Origin: Acidaminobacter hydrogenoformans DSM 2784 | GTDB lineage: Bacteria; Bacillota; Clostridia; Peptostreptococcales; Acidaminobacteraceae | Direction of reading: 5' to 3' | Assembly (NCBI RefSeq): GCF_900103005.1 | Contig: NZ_FMWL01000002.1 | Span: forward strand, 1 to 64,000 | DNA length: 64,000 bases | Shown: piece by piece, positions 54,514 through 64,000 of the stretch | How positions within the stretch are numbered: the first letter of the stretch is position 1 | Layout: each line of letters starts with the position of its first letter | Program-made: the position numbers and the translations under genes | The notes under the pieces: generated by a model | The model's input: the letters and a program-made list of their open reading frames with translations, nothing else | Told to the model about the DNA's origin: nothing | The model's database searches: none

Positions 54514-54957
54514 TCAGTGTTTTCCAGTTGAACCAAAGCCGCCTGTACCGCGTTCTGTTTCCGTTAATGCCTCTGTCTCAAAGACCTCAACCACAGGAAG
54601 TTGAGCGCACTGCGCCAAGATCAGCTGAGCTATGCGCATGCCGTTTTCAAGAACAAAGGGTTCCTGTCCCAAATTGATGACTGGAATGCAGAGCTCGCCC
54701 CTGTAATCGCTGTCTATGGTACCGACACAATTCACAAGCGTCAATCCGTGTCGAATAGAGAGTCCAGATCTTGGTCTGACCTGCCCTTCATAACCTTCTG
54801 GAATTTCGATAAAGAGCCCCGTTCGGATGAGCTTCCTTTCAAAAGGTTTTAGCTCGAGGGGCTCCTCAAGCCATGCTCTCAAATCCATGCCAGCCGCGCC
54901 CTTTGTCTCGTAAGCAGGCAAAGGGTTGTCTGAAATATTTCTGATTTTCAGCGTCAT
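54514..54957 (-). CDS. dut: dUTP diphosphatase
   Basis: A 147-residue trimeric dUTPase that keeps uracil out of DNA and supplies dUMP. Motifs present: AAGMDLRAW, RPRSGLSIRHG, GTIDSDYRGEL and the C-terminal RGTGGFGSTG arm. It starts 4 bases after the M16 peptidase stop. Confidence 0.96.
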   Translation of the reverse strand: MTLKIRNISDNPLPAYETKGAAGMDLRAWLEEPLELKPFERKLIRTGLFIEIPEGYEGQVRPRSGLSIRHGLTLVNCVGTIDSDYRGELCIPVINLGQEPFVLENGMRIAQLILAQCAQLPVVEVFETEALTETERGTGGFGSTGKH

Positions 54958-54961
54958 GCCA

Positions 54962-56239
54962 TTACCCCTTTATAATTTCCTTAAGGATTTGATAAAGCCG
55001 CTTCTCTTCCTTCGCACTGGTTTTTCCCACAATGGAGATGGCCATATTTTCCCTGGAGAGCAGCGCTTTTGCAAGATCATTGACCGCGTCAAATTCTATG
55101 GACATAATACCAGCCATGACATCCTCAATCGTTCGAATGTGGCCAGAAAGCAGCTCGGATTTTCCAATCCAGTTCATTGTCTGAGTCGGACCTTCCATAC
55201 CTAATAGAAAGTTGCCTTTAAGCTGATTTTTGAATTTTATGAATTCACTCTGATCCAGTCCGTTAGACCTCAAATCCTCAATTTCAGCAGCTATGAGCTC
55301 TACGACTTTTTCTACATTTTCTGGAAGCATTGAAGCATAAACTGTCAAAATCCCAGTGTCATGATAAAAGCTGGGGTGAGAATCAATGGAGTACGAAAGA
55401 CCGTAATCCTCCCTGATTTTCTGGAAAAGTCTTGAGCTGGAGCTGCCACCCAAGGCGTTGTTCAGAAGCATCAGAGTAAACAGCTCCGGCGTGTCATAGC
55501 CAACGCTTTTGAATCCCAAAATCACATGCGTCTGCTCAATATCCTTTTTTGTGCGGATTGAACCACTGTGGAATGGAATAGGCTTAATTTTGTCGACTTT
55601 GTGGGACTCAAATTCGTGACTTCCAATTCCTGAGTCGAGAAGCGTCAGCAACGAAGCCTCATCATAATTGCCTGCTATTGAAATGACGAGGTTCTGAGCA
55701 TTGTAGTGCCGTTTGAAATAGTCTGTCATAAGTGTCCGGTCTATGCCCTCAATGCTTTCGCTGGAACCCAGGATAGGCCTTCCAAGCGCGTGACCTTTGA
55801 AGATGACTTCAGACAGCCGGTCATAAATCAGATCCTCGGCAGAATCCTCATACAGGTTGATTTCATCCAGGATAATCATGCGCTCTTTCTGAAGCTCAGC
55901 ATCATCAAAAGTAGAATGAAGCATCATGTCGCTGATGATTTCAATAGCTACCGGTGCGTGCTCCCCCAGCACCTTGACGTAAACGCAGGTGCATTCTTTC
56001 GAAGTGAAGGCGTTGAGTTCTCCGCCCAAATCGTCAATTTCAGCAGCGATCTGTTTTGCGCTGCGGTTCTGAGTGCCTTTGAAGAGCATATGCTCTATAA
56101 AATGCGACACGCCATTTTCATGTGCGGTTTCATAAAGGGAGCCCGCACGAATCCAAAAGCCAATGGAGACAGACTGAACGTATGGGATGGGCTCCATCAT
56201 GACGCGGATGCCATTCTTCAGGATGTTTTTTTTATACAT
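54962..56239 (-). CDS. M16-family zinc metallopeptidase
   Basis: A 425-residue protein of the insulinase/processing-peptidase family. The inverted zinc motif HxxEH is H46-H50 (SHFIEHMLFKGT), with the downstream glutamate in a helix near 120 (ERMIILDEINLYED). It has the two-domain M16B layout and lies after pnp as in many Firmicutes, where it is co-transcribed. The substrate is unknown. Confidence 0.92.
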   Translation of the reverse strand: MYKKNILKNGIRVMMEPIPYVQSVSIGFWIRAGSLYETAHENGVSHFIEHMLFKGTQNRSAKQIAAEIDDLGGELNAFTSKECTCVYVKVLGEHAPVAIEIISDMMLHSTFDDAELQKERMIILDEINLYEDSAEDLIYDRLSEVIFKGHALGRPILGSSESIEGIDRTLMTDYFKRHYNAQNLVISIAGNYDEASLLTLLDSGIGSHEFESHKVDKIKPIPFHSGSIRTKKDIEQTHVILGFKSVGYDTPELFTLMLLNNALGGSSSSRLFQKIREDYGLSYSIDSHPSFYHDTGILTVYASMLPENVEKVVELIAAEIEDLRSNGLDQSEFIKFKNQLKGNFLLGMEGPTQTMNWIGKSELLSGHIRTIEDVMAGIMSIEFDAVNDLAKALLSRENMAISIVGKTSAKEEKRLYQILKEIIKG

Positions 56240-56409
56240 AGATTACGATACCTCGTCGTGTTTGTCTAAGGGTGAGCACAGCAAAGCGACACTGATCTTC
56301 GCCGCATGCTCATAAAGAGCTGCAATAACCTTTTCGTTTGAGTACCAATATATGAAATAAACAGGGGGAGCTTAAGCTCCCCCTGTCATCACCTGCACCG
56401 CACTGCGCA

Positions 56410-58488
56410 TTACAGCAGGACTTTTCTTGAAACGTTGACACGACCTTTAGAATCGATTTCAATAACCTTTACGACAACTTCGTCGCCAACAGCAAATTTG
56501 TCTTCGATTTTTTCGAGGCGCTCCTTGGTCAACTGAGAAATGTGACACATGCCTTCTTTCCCTGGGAGGAGCTCGACGAAGGCACCAAAGTTCATGATAC
56601 GCGTAATCTTGCCTGTATAGACTTCGCCAACTTCGATTTCCTTGACGATATTTTGAATATCCTTGAGGGCTCTTTCACCACTGATGCCGTCCGGCGCAGT
56701 TATAAGAACGCGGCCATCGTCCTCGATGTCAATTTTTACGCTGTATTCTGTCGTAATTCTGTTAATGACTTTTCCGCCTGGTCCAATGACTTCGCGGATC
56801 TTGTCCGGATGGATATTGATCATGAAGACCCTTGGCGCGTAGATTGACATAGTCGGACGCGGTTTAGCCATAACCTTGTTCATTTCTTCGAGAATAAAGA
56901 GTCTGCCACGCTTAGCTTGAGAAAGTGCCATTTCGAAGACAGAATCGTCGAGGCCTTTCAGCTTGATATCCATTTGAAGCGCGGTGATGCCGTCCTTAGT
57001 TCCAGCGACTTTGAAGTCCATGTCCCCAAGGGCATCTTCAAGACCTTGAATGTCACTGAGAATTGTAAACTGGCCTTCCTCCGCAATGAGTCCCATTGCG
57101 ATCCCGGCGACAGAATCTTTAATTGGAACGCCTGCGTCAAGGAGCGATAACGTTGAACCGCAGATACTCGCTTGTGAGGAGCTGCCATTGCAGGTCAGAA
57201 CTTCTGAAACGAGACGAATCGCGTAAGGGAAGTCATTTTCGTCTGGAATAACAGGAAGAAGCGCGCGCTCACCGAGTGCACCGTGTCCAATAGAGCGGCG
57301 GTTCGTTCTCATCATGCCCACTTCGCCAACTGAGTAAGGTGGGAAATTGTAGTGGTGCATGTAACGTTTTGTGTCTTCGAGGCCAATCCCATCAATACGC
57401 TGAGCTTCACCAAGAGCGCCCAGGGTCGTGATTGTCAGTGCCTGTGTCAGACCTCTCGTAAAGAGACCGGAGCCATGCGTACGTGGAAGCATGCCCACTT
57501 CACACCAGATCGGACGAATTTCATCCGCTTTTCTGCCGTCAGGACGAATTTTTTCAATCGCGATCATTTTGCGAACGATTTCCTTTTCAACGGACTTGAA
57601 GAAGTTGTTCATAAAGCCAGCCTGTGTAGGATATGACTCATCAAAGATTTTATGCATTTCTTCCTTGATGCCATCAATTGTTTCCGTACGCTCAGCTTTG
57701 TCAGCAATGCGGAGTGCTGCGTTCAGCTTCTCCCTAAGGAAGGAATCCAGGTCAGCGACCAGCATCTCGTCGACGACAGGCGCGACAACTTCAAACTTTT
57801 GCTTGCCAATTTCAGCTTGAATCCCCTCAATGAAGGCAACAATGCGTTTGATTTCTGCATGGCCAAAAAGGATAGCACCCAGCATAACTTCTTCCGTCAG
57901 AATTTCAGCGCCAGCTTCGACCATAGTGATCGCATCCTTAGTCCCTGAAACGACCAGGTGCAGTGAAGACTGTTCACTTTGAGCAACGCTTGGGTTGATG
58001 ACATAGTCACCATCAACATAACCTACAATGACAGAGCCTGTAGGGCCATCAAAAGGAATGTCTGAGATCGAGAGCGCTATGGAGGAGCCAATCATGGCAA
58101 GAACATCCGGTGCGCAGTCTTGATCTACAGAAAAGACTGTATTGACTAATTGAACTTCATTTCGGTAGTGCTCCGGAAACAGTGGACGGATTGGCCGGTC
58201 GATCAAGCGAGCTGTAAGGGTCGCTTTCTCAGAAGGACGGCCTTCGCGCTTAATAAAGCCCCCTGGAATTTTACCGACAGCATACTGCTTCTCCTCGTAC
58301 TCAACCGTCAGCGGAAAGAAATCAATGCCTTCTCGCGGCTTTTTCGTGCCAGTTGCCGCTGAAAGGACTACAGTGTCTCCCATTCGGACCATACAAGAGC
58401 CATTTGCAAGATTAGCGACCTTGCCAATTTCAACTTCCAGTGTTTTACCAGCAAAATCATACTGATAACGTTTGACATTGGGTTCCAT
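56410..58488 (-). CDS. pnp: Polyribonucleotide nucleotidyltransferase (PNPase)
   Basis: A 692-residue 3'-5' phosphorolytic exonuclease. Two RNase PH domains ([16 protein letters not shown]-type segment reads [26 protein letters not shown]-type reads [11 protein letters not shown]), a linking helical domain, a KH domain ([20 protein letters not shown]) and an S1 domain ([20 protein letters not shown]) are all present. The leader contains a long hairpin after rpsO. Confidence 0.97.
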   Translation of the reverse strand: MEPNVKRYQYDFAGKTLEVEIGKVANLANGSCMVRMGDTVVLSAATGTKKPREGIDFFPLTVEYEEKQYAVGKIPGGFIKREGRPSEKATLTARLIDRPIRPLFPEHYRNEVQLVNTVFSVDQDCAPDVLAMIGSSIALSISDIPFDGPTGSVIVGYVDGDYVINPSVAQSEQSSLHLVVSGTKDAITMVEAGAEILTEEVMLGAILFGHAEIKRIVAFIEGIQAEIGKQKFEVVAPVVDEMLVADLDSFLREKLNAALRIADKAERTETIDGIKEEMHKIFDESYPTQAGFMNNFFKSVEKEIVRKMIAIEKIRPDGRKADEIRPIWCEVGMLPRTHGSGLFTRGLTQALTITTLGALGEAQRIDGIGLEDTKRYMHHYNFPPYSVGEVGMMRTNRRSIGHGALGERALLPVIPDENDFPYAIRLVSEVLTCNGSSSQASICGSTLSLLDAGVPIKDSVAGIAMGLIAEEGQFTILSDIQGLEDALGDMDFKVAGTKDGITALQMDIKLKGLDDSVFEMALSQAKRGRLFILEEMNKVMAKPRPTMSIYAPRVFMINIHPDKIREVIGPGGKVINRITTEYSVKIDIEDDGRVLITAPDGISGERALKDIQNIVKEIEVGEVYTGKITRIMNFGAFVELLPGKEGMCHISQLTKERLEKIEDKFAVGDEVVVKVIEIDSKGRVNVSRKVLL

Positions 58489-58532
58489 AAATTTCCTCCT
58501 AATAGTCTGAGCTATGACCGGCTGAGAAATTT

Positions 58533-58617
58533 ATCCTACTTGACCAAGGCGCCGCGCGTCCCTCTCAAAGTCTCATGATCTCTTTAAGATGAGTACCGAA
58601 GCCTTCGTCAAGTAGGA
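58533..58617 (-). promoter_or_regulatory. Long hairpin in the rpsO-pnp intergenic leader
   Basis: Positions 58533-58549 pair with 58601-58617 over 17 bases with one mismatch, enclosing about 50 bases that can fold further. It lies 45 bases upstream of the pnp start. In Escherichia coli a double-stranded segment at the same place is cut by RNase III and used in PNPase autoregulation; the same role here is inference. Confidence 0.65.
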
Positions 58618-58670
58618 CAAACCTAAAATAAATTTCTTTTGCAGCCGGTGTTTACTTCAGATGATAAAAT

Positions 58671-58698
58671 AAGTGAGCGGGGTTGCCGCTCACTTAAG
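58671..58698 (-). terminator. Terminator after rpsO
   Basis: AAGTGAGCGG pairs with CCGCTCACTT across a 5-base loop and is followed on the minus strand by ATTTTATC. Together with the hairpin at 58533 it fills the 295-base gap between rpsO and pnp. Confidence 0.7.
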
Positions 58699-58783
58699 TG
58701 ATTGACCGAGCCTTGCCATACAATTTCAGAACCTTTGCGGCTCTGCTTCGTGTAAGACCTCCGGTCAAGCAGCCTCGTTCACA

Positions 58784-59050
58784 TTACTTTCTCAGTCCGA
58801 GTCTCGCGATCAGCTCTCTGTAACGCTCAATATCATTCTGACGCAGGTAGTTGAGAAGGTTTCTTCTCTTACCAACCATTTTAAGGAGACCTCTGCGTGA
58901 GTGGTGGTCCTTTTTGTGCGTTTGAAGATGTCCATTGAGCTCGTTGATACGCGCTGTAAGAAGCGCAATCTGAACCTCTGGGGAGCCGGTGTCGCCTTCG
59001 TGAGTTTTGTAAGTTTCGATTACCGCATTTTTCTTTTCTTTTGTGATCAT
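58784..59050 (-). CDS. rpsO: 30S ribosomal protein S15
   Basis: An 88-residue 16S rRNA-binding protein. The ATG at 59050 after GGAGGTGTGACA gives [32 protein letters not shown], the normal N-terminus; an upstream in-frame extension is spurious. [22 protein letters not shown] is the rRNA-contact segment. Confidence 0.98.
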   Translation of the reverse strand: MITKEKKNAVIETYKTHEGDTGSPEVQIALLTARINELNGHLQTHKKDHHSRRGLLKMVGKRRNLLNYLRQNDIERYRELIARLGLRK

Positions 59051-59189
59051 TGTCACACCTCCATAATTATTCCAGAATCCGTGGTGACCGTCGGTGTCTT
59101 CGGTCATCTCAGACTAAGGCTTTAACATTAAAATAATACCATATTGATACCTGCATTACAATGAAAAACTTAAAGACATAGTACAGGGC

Positions 59190-60128
59190 TTAGAGTGGCC
59201 GATGGTCAAAATAAAAGCGCTTCGCCTTCGCCACATCCGCGTCAATAACCTCCACCAATTCCTGCACACTGTTAAAATGCGCTTCATCCCGGAGGCGATC
59301 CACCAAAAAGACCGTCAGCATTTCACCATAAATTTCCTTGTTAAAATCGAGGATGTAGGTTTCTATACTGAGCTCATGCTGATTGAAGGTTGGATTGTAG
59401 CCAACGTTGGTTAAACTATGGTAACGGACGCCCTGGTATTCCGTCTCAGAGACATAAACGCCCGGCTTGATCAAGGTCATCTGGCTTGAAATCATGAAAT
59501 TCGCGGTTGGATAACCCAGCTGACGTCCAAGCTGCTTGCCTTTTTTGATGATGCCGCTGACAGCATAAGGTCTGCCAAGGAGTCGCTGCGCTTCTTTAAT
59601 TTCACCATGTCTCAAATGCTTTCGGATGGCAGAGCTGGAAACCTTTTCACCCTCAATTTCGACCGGCTCGAGTACCAGAAGCTCGTAGCCGTATTGCTTC
59701 GACAGTTTTTGAAGGAGCGCTGGATTTCCAGCAGCACGACGGCCAAATTTAAAATCAAAGCCAACGCTGATGAGCCGCACGTCCATGCCGTCGATCAGAT
59801 ATTTCCCTACAAAACGCTCTGCCTCTGTAGACATCAGCGTTTCGTCAAATTCAATCAAAACGAGATAATCCACACCAAGCTCTTCAATGCGCAAAATCTT
59901 TTCTTCCACCGCGATAAGTCTCAGTGACTTTAGCTCAGGATTGGTAAGCTCTCTCGGATGATTGGAATAGGTAAAGACGACACTCTTAACGCCAAGCCGT
60001 TTGCAGGCAGCCACGTGGGTTTCAATCAAAGTCTTGTGGCCAATGTGCAGCCCGTCAAAAGTTCCAAGTACAATGCCGACTTCCCTATGAAGTTCAGTTA
60101 TTTCGTGGATGGAGTCAAATATCAGCAT
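59190..60128 (-). CDS. ribF: Riboflavin kinase / FAD synthetase
   Basis: About 313 residues, bifunctional: phosphorylates riboflavin and adenylates FMN. The nucleotidyltransferase domain has GTFDGLHIGHKTLI; the kinase domain has GYPTANF. The ATG at 60128 is taken as start, but ATG 60134 or the GTGs at 60137 and 60140 are possible; all overlap truB and the ribosome site is poor. The 10-mer repeat (59198-59207) forms the last codons before the stop. Confidence 0.94.
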   Translation of the reverse strand: MLIFDSIHEITELHREVGIVLGTFDGLHIGHKTLIETHVAACKRLGVKSVVFTYSNHPRELTNPELKSLRLIAVEEKILRIEELGVDYLVLIEFDETLMSTEAERFVGKYLIDGMDVRLISVGFDFKFGRRAAGNPALLQKLSKQYGYELLVLEPVEIEGEKVSSSAIRKHLRHGEIKEAQRLLGRPYAVSGIIKKGKQLGRQLGYPTANFMISSQMTLIKPGVYVSETEYQGVRYHSLTNVGYNPTFNQHELSIETYILDFNKEIYGEMLTVFLVDRLRDEAHFNSVQELVEVIDADVAKAKRFYFDHRPL

Positions 60129-61026
60129 GATCATCACCACTTATCAACAATTTTTCCAGTGTGGGTTTCCCTTCCGGACCAATCCAAGTGCCAAGGCCTA
60201 TGAAGACAGTGTCTTCATAGATTCTGAATTGTTCAGACACGCTGCGGTCCAGCCCTCGAGTCCATGAGGTCAAATCCGTCTTGACGCCGTTTCGGAGAAG
60301 CCTGCCTGCTCTTCTGTCCACATGGATAAGGGGAAGATGTCTGAAAGGTGCATCAATACTATGCAGCGCAGCTTCAAGCTCAGTCTTGTCCATAGCTTCG
60401 AGAGTCTCCAGAGTAATGGCGTTCTCAAGAGTAAAAACGCCGCTGGCTGTACGCTCCAGTGCTGTCATAACTGCACCGCAGCCGAGGGTCTGACCCACAT
60501 CATGACAAAGGGTCCTGATGTAAGTACCTTTGGAACAGACGACATCAAAGACCACATTGCCCTTCTCGATTGAAAGTATTTTAATAGAGCGGATCCAACG
60601 AATACGGGCTTCACGCTCAATGACAATACCTTCACGTGCCAACTCGTACAGCTTTCTCCCACCGACTTTAACAGCACTGTACATGGGTGGTATCTGCTCA
60701 ATTTCACCCACCATTGATATAAGTGTGTCTCTTACCGCCGCTTCTGAAGGCAGCGGCGCCTCTGTTGAAGTGACCTCACCCCAGATGTCCTGAGTGTCGC
60801 TCACCTTCCCAAGACACATAGCGCATCTGTACGCTTTATCCTCAGAAGACAAAAATTCTACAATTTTCGTCGCTTTGCCCAGACAGACCGGCAGCACGCC
60901 CGTTGCCATGGGATCCAAAGTGCCAGTATGGCCAATCCGCTTCATTCTCGTAATTCGCCGCAGAATTGCGACAACATCATGAGAGGTCATCCCGGCAGGT
61001 TTATAAACATTCAAGATACCATTCAA
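60115..61026 (-). CDS. truB: tRNA pseudouridine-55 synthase
   Basis: A 303-residue enzyme that makes pseudouridine 55 in the T-loop of tRNA. GILNVYKPAGMTSHDVV, GHTGTLDPMATGVLPVCLG (catalytic Asp in TLDP) and SKGTYIRTLCHDVG are conserved. It overlaps nrnA by four bases. Confidence 0.96.
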   Translation of the reverse strand: MNGILNVYKPAGMTSHDVVAILRRITRMKRIGHTGTLDPMATGVLPVCLGKATKIVEFLSSEDKAYRCAMCLGKVSDTQDIWGEVTSTEAPLPSEAAVRDTLISMVGEIEQIPPMYSAVKVGGRKLYELAREGIVIEREARIRWIRSIKILSIEKGNVVFDVVCSKGTYIRTLCHDVGQTLGCGAVMTALERTASGVFTLENAITLETLEAMDKTELEAALHSIDAPFRHLPLIHVDRRAGRLLRNGVKTDLTSWTRGLDRSVSEQFRIYEDTVFIGLGTWIGPEGKPTLEKLLISGDDHADI

Positions 61027-61994
61027 GTCTGTTCCACCGCCAATGTTATTTCTTCCAGGATTTTATACCGAACCTCCTCGAGGATGCCCGACAAAGTGAA
61101 GCCCGCTGCCTTGGTATGACCCCCGCCGTCAAAGTGAAGTGCCAAACGGCTGACGTCGAATTTATATTTCGACCTGGCACTGACCTTATAGACCCCAGCC
61201 GCTGTTTCTTTTAAAAACAGCGCGACCTCAACACCTGAAATATCTCTCAGAAACTCACAGATCCCGTCCGTGTCATATTCGACAATTTCCTGGGCATCTG
61301 CTTCAACAAGGGTCACGTGAGAAACTGCGACTTTTCCGCCTTTGAGCAGCAGCAGATTATCCAGGGCGATGCCTAAAAGCTTGACGCCGTCCAGTGGCTT
61401 ATTGTGATACAACCGCGTATTAATGGTTTCAGTGTCAATTCCGAAATCGATCAATGTCCCCGCCAGACGCATGGTTTCTGAGGATGTATTGGAATAGCGG
61501 AAGCTCCCCGTATCCGTCGAAACAGCCGCGTAGATCGCTTCTGCAGCCCTGGTGGTCAGTGGCGCCTCATAAGCTTGAAACAATCTGTAGATCAGTTCCC
61601 CTGTTGAAGAGGCTGCGCTGTCCACTTGATTTACTGCTGCAAACAGATCATTTGTCACATGGTGGTCAATATTATAAGTCTTCCTGGCTTTTGAGAAAAG
61701 CTCAAATTTGTCTGAAATTCTGGACAAATCACTGCAATCGACTACAAAGACATCAAAAGGCGCTTTAACTGGATGCATCCACGCCTCCACCACTTTGACA
61801 AAGCGTTCGTTTCTAAGCCATTCCAGAGATTCTGGCAATGTATCTTCCATGACAATTTTGGCATGAATGTCCAAAGTCTCAAGAAGCTCACAGAGTGCGA
61901 CAGCTGATCCAACAGCGTCACCATCCGGGAGGAGGTGGGTCATAATCAGCGCAGTTTTGGGATGGTCTTCTTTTGTTTGATAAAATAGCTCCAC
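61023..61994 (-). CDS. nrnA: Oligoribonuclease / pAp phosphatase of the DHH family
   Basis: A 323-residue nuclease degrading nano-RNAs and dephosphorylating pAp. DHH motifs: LPDGDAVGSA, VDCSDLSR, NIDHHVTND; the DHHA1 domain ends with HFDGGGHTKAAGF. It sits between rbfA and truB as in many Firmicutes. Confidence 0.94.
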   Translation of the reverse strand: MELFYQTKEDHPKTALIMTHLLPDGDAVGSAVALCELLETLDIHAKIVMEDTLPESLEWLRNERFVKVVEAWMHPVKAPFDVFVVDCSDLSRISDKFELFSKARKTYNIDHHVTNDLFAAVNQVDSAASSTGELIYRLFQAYEAPLTTRAAEAIYAAVSTDTGSFRYSNTSSETMRLAGTLIDFGIDTETINTRLYHNKPLDGVKLLGIALDNLLLLKGGKVAVSHVTLVEADAQEIVEYDTDGICEFLRDISGVEVALFLKETAAGVYKVSARSKYKFDVSRLALHFDGGGHTKAAGFTLSGILEEVRYKILEEITLAVEQT

Positions 61995-62052
61995 TTAGAT
62001 AGCACCTCCAAAATGCGGCAGTAAACGGGTTAAACCATAAGACAAACCCGGG

Positions 62053-62090
62053 CGACGATACAAGGGGCTGTAAAGCCCCTTGTATCGTCG
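62053..62090 (-). repeat. Perfect 17-bp hairpin between rbfA and nrnA
   Basis: Arms 62053-62069 and 62074-62090 are exact complements with a four-base loop (TTAC on the transcript strand). There is no T-run, so read-through into nrnA with some pausing, processing or partial termination is possible. Confidence 0.75.
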
Positions 62091-62108
62091 TCCGGCTCGT
62101 CTGTCAGT

Positions 62109-62549
62109 CTATTCTTCGTCTTCGTTCTCTTCGTCCTCTTCTTGATCCTCCAGGCCTTCAGCAGAGTCATCCGCCTCATCTGCGTGTACCGCATGAGCAT
62201 CATCTTCCTCGTTGACCTTCTTGATCAGGTTTGTAAGATAAACGCCTTTTTCAATGGACTCATCCTTGATGAATATTGGCTCTGGTGTATAGCGCAGATC
62301 AATGGCTTTTCCAATCTCTTTCCTGATAAACCCTTTAGCTTTATTCAAGCCTTCAATGGTTTGATCCAAGTCAGCGTTTGGATCATAGACACTGATATAA
62401 ATATTGGTGTATCTAAGGTCATTGGTCGTATCCACCGAAGTCACGCTGGTCATTCTTGAAATTCTGGGATCTTTCAGTTCAAATAAGAGGAGATTGCTGA
62501 CAACTTTTTTTATTTCTTCGGAAATTCTTCTGGTTCTTGTGATTCCCAT
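62109..62549 (-). CDS. rbfA: Ribosome-binding factor A
   Basis: A 146-residue 30S maturation factor with the KH-like fold ([26 protein letters not shown]). The ATG at 62549 has AGGTG 7 bases upstream. The C-terminal 40 residues are an acidic Asp/Glu-rich tail, longer than in most homologues. Confidence 0.95.
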   Translation of the reverse strand: MGITRTRRISEEIKKVVSNLLLFELKDPRISRMTSVTSVDTTNDLRYTNIYISVYDPNADLDQTIEGLNKAKGFIRKEIGKAIDLRYTPEPIFIKDESIEKGVYLTNLIKKVNEEDDAHAVHADEADDSAEGLEDQEEDEENEDEE

Positions 62550-62603
62550 AGTTAACACCTGCTTTCAAAATCGCCCTCAGGTACCCGAGCATAGGCGCTT
62601 AGT

Positions 62604-64000
62604 TTATGAACGTTTGACTTCCTCAATGATGAAGGCTTCAATTTCGTCGCCTTCCTTAAGGTCATTATAGTTTTCAAGGCCAACACCACACTCATAACCT
62701 TGAGCGACTTCCTTGGCATCATCCTTAAAACGTTTAAGTGATGACAGTTTGCCTTCGTGAATGACAATACCATCACGAATCAGCCTCACTTGTGAATTTC
62801 TGGTGACTTTACCGTTAGTGACATAAGCGCCGGCTATGGTCCCAACATTTGGAACCTTGAAGGTCGCTCTGATTGAAAGTGTCCCAAGGACAACTTCTTT
62901 GTATATAGGCGCAAGCATGCCTTTCATGGCCGCTTCAACGTCGCTGATTGCTTCATAGATAATTCTGTAGGTTTTAAGTTCAACACCTTCGTTTTCCGCC
63001 AAAGAGGCAACGACCGCAGAAGGTCTGACATTGAAGCCAATAATTATGGCGTTGGAAGCAGATGCCAATAAAATGTCCGACTCGGTAATCGTTCCAACAT
63101 TCGCATGGATAACATTGACGCGGACTTCTTCGTTGGTGATTTTATTCAGCGAGGTCTTAAGCGCTTCTACTGAGCCATGGGCATCTGCTTTGACAATGAT
63201 GTTGAGGTCCTTGATCTGGCCTTGGCTGATCTGATTGAAGAGATCCTCCAAAGAGATATGCGGCGTTTTTCGCAGTGTAGACACACGCAGCTCCGCTTGG
63301 CGTTTCTCTGCCATAGCGCGGGCGTGCCGCTCTTCTTCAGTCGCATAAAACTTGTCCCCGGCAGTCGGAACATCGTTCAGGCCTGTAATTTCAACAGCTG
63401 AAGCAGGTCCCGCCTGTTTAATGGTCTTGCCGTGGGAATTGAACATAGCCCTGACTCTGCCGTGAGTCGCGCCGGCAGCTACCGGGTCGCCAACGCGCAA
63501 TGTGCCGTTTTCAATAAGTACAGTTGCCACTGGACCCCTGCCCTTTTCCACTTTTGCTTCGAGTATTGTACCCAGCGCAGGACGCTTAGGGTTTGCTTTA
63601 AGTTCAAGCATTTCTGCCACCAAAAGCACCATTTCGAGAAGTGTGTCTATCCCAATGTTCTTAATGGCTGAAACTTCAACGGAAATGACGTCTCCGCCCC
63701 ATTCTTCAATGAGCAGGCCTCTGTCAGCCAGTTCTTGCTTGACACGGTCAGGGTTGGCGTTCGCCTTGTCAATTTTATTGACGGCGACAATAATTGGAAC
63801 GCCTGCTGCCTTGGCATGGTCAATGGCTTCAATAGTTTGCGGCATGACACCGTCATCTGCTGCCACGACAAGAATTGCAATATCCGTGACTTTCGCGCCA
63901 CGGGCACGCAGTGTTGTAAACGCTTCATGACCTGGTGTATCCAAAAAGACGATCTTTTCGCCTTTAAGTGACACCTCTGAAGCACCTATGTGCTGAGTGA
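62604..64000 (-). CDS. infB: Translation initiation factor IF-2, C-terminal part (5' end beyond window)
   Basis: The frame stays open to the window edge. The visible 465 residues start in the GTPase domain at TQHIGASEV, with G3 DTPGHEAF, G4 NKID, and then domains II-IV. The P-loop and the N-terminal region are outside. IF-2 places initiator tRNA on the ribosome. It is first in the infB-rbfA-nrnA-truB-ribF line. Confidence 0.97.
   Translation of the reverse strand, partial: TQHIGASEVSLKGEKIVFLDTPGHEAFTTLRARGAKVTDIAILVVAADDGVMPQTIEAIDHAKAAGVPIIVAVNKIDKANANPDRVKQELADRGLLIEEWGGDVISVEVSAIKNIGIDTLLEMVLLVAEMLELKANPKRPALGTILEAKVEKGRGPVATVLIENGTLRVGDPVAAGATHGRVRAMFNSHGKTIKQAGPASAVEITGLNDVPTAGDKFYATEEERHARAMAEKRQAELRVSTLRKTPHISLEDLFNQISQGQIKDLNIIVKADAHGSVEALKTSLNKITNEEVRVNVIHANVGTITESDILLASASNAIIIGFNVRPSAVVASLAENEGVELKTYRIIYEAISDVEAAMKGMLAPIYKEVVLGTLSIRATFKVPNVGTIAGAYVTNGKVTRNSQVRLIRDGIVIHEGKLSSLKRFKDDAKEVAQGYECGVGLENYNDLKEGDEIEAFIIEEVKRS

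Noticed and set aside
1-64000. CRISPR arrays, rRNA or tRNA genes
   Set aside because: No regularly spaced direct repeats and no cloverleaf or rRNA-like stretches were seen. The dispersed repeats are irregular in spacing and orientation.

Overview
The window looks like a chromosomal segment of an anaerobic, spore-forming-lineage Firmicute (Clostridia). The gene order rpsO-pnp-M16 peptidase-dut-aspartokinase-ftsK/spoIIIE-rimO-pgsA-cinA-recA-rny-spoVS (all minus strand, preceded by infB-rbfA-nrnA-truB-ribF) and the mutS-mutL-miaA-hfq block are typical of that class. Ferredoxin-dependent 2-oxoacid oxidoreductase genes point to anaerobic amino-acid or keto-acid metabolism. A peroxiredoxin with an in-frame UGA and a SECIS-like hairpin suggests a selenocysteine-using organism, as in amino-acid-fermenting clostridia. 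A genus cannot be fixed from this sequence alone.

Layout. 1-346: end of an ISL3-like insertion sequence, cut by the window edge. 437-5425 (minus): a response regulator with a DUF2294-like output domain, its NMT1/THI5-type sensor kinase, and an NCS2 nucleobase permease behind a structured leader with terminator. 5920-10084 (minus): two paralogous secreted subtilisin-like proteases. 10311-15284 (plus): a CCA-adding-enzyme/ScpA fusion, scpB, an rluB-type pseudouridine synthase, a GNAT protein and surE. 15668-19266 (plus): four-subunit 2-oxoacid:ferredoxin oxidoreductase and an RpiR regulator. 19496-22993 (plus): cmk, plsC, ispH, rpsA. 23113-24546 (minus): a GPH sugar transporter. 24817-33944 (plus): miaB, mutS, mutL, miaA, hfq and a YnbB-type PLP enzyme. 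34247-36684 (plus): a second NCS2 permease and the selenocysteine peroxiredoxin. 36835-39550: lexA and a divergent YneA-like LysM protein sharing LexA boxes, then a tyrosine recombinase. 39928-47059 (minus): purB, csp, an unrecognised HTH/helical-repeat protein, two spoVS copies, rny, recA. 47140-64000 (minus): cinA to infB as above.

Regulation visible in the DNA includes four LexA boxes between lexA and yneA, one at recA, a PurR-type operator at purB, a PerR-like 7-1-7 palindrome on the peroxiredoxin promoter, and attenuator-like leaders before both nucleobase permeases.

The most unusual global feature is a dispersed repeat family. The exact 10-mer GCCGATGGTC (either strand) occurs 12 times. 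GGTTGGGGACAGGGAC-type elements, often as hairpins, lie in many intergenic gaps and also inside reading frames (kinase, ScpA, MutL). No transposase that would explain them is in the window. Other points to follow up are the selenoprotein, the CCA/ScpA fusion and the two unassigned RNA leaders.
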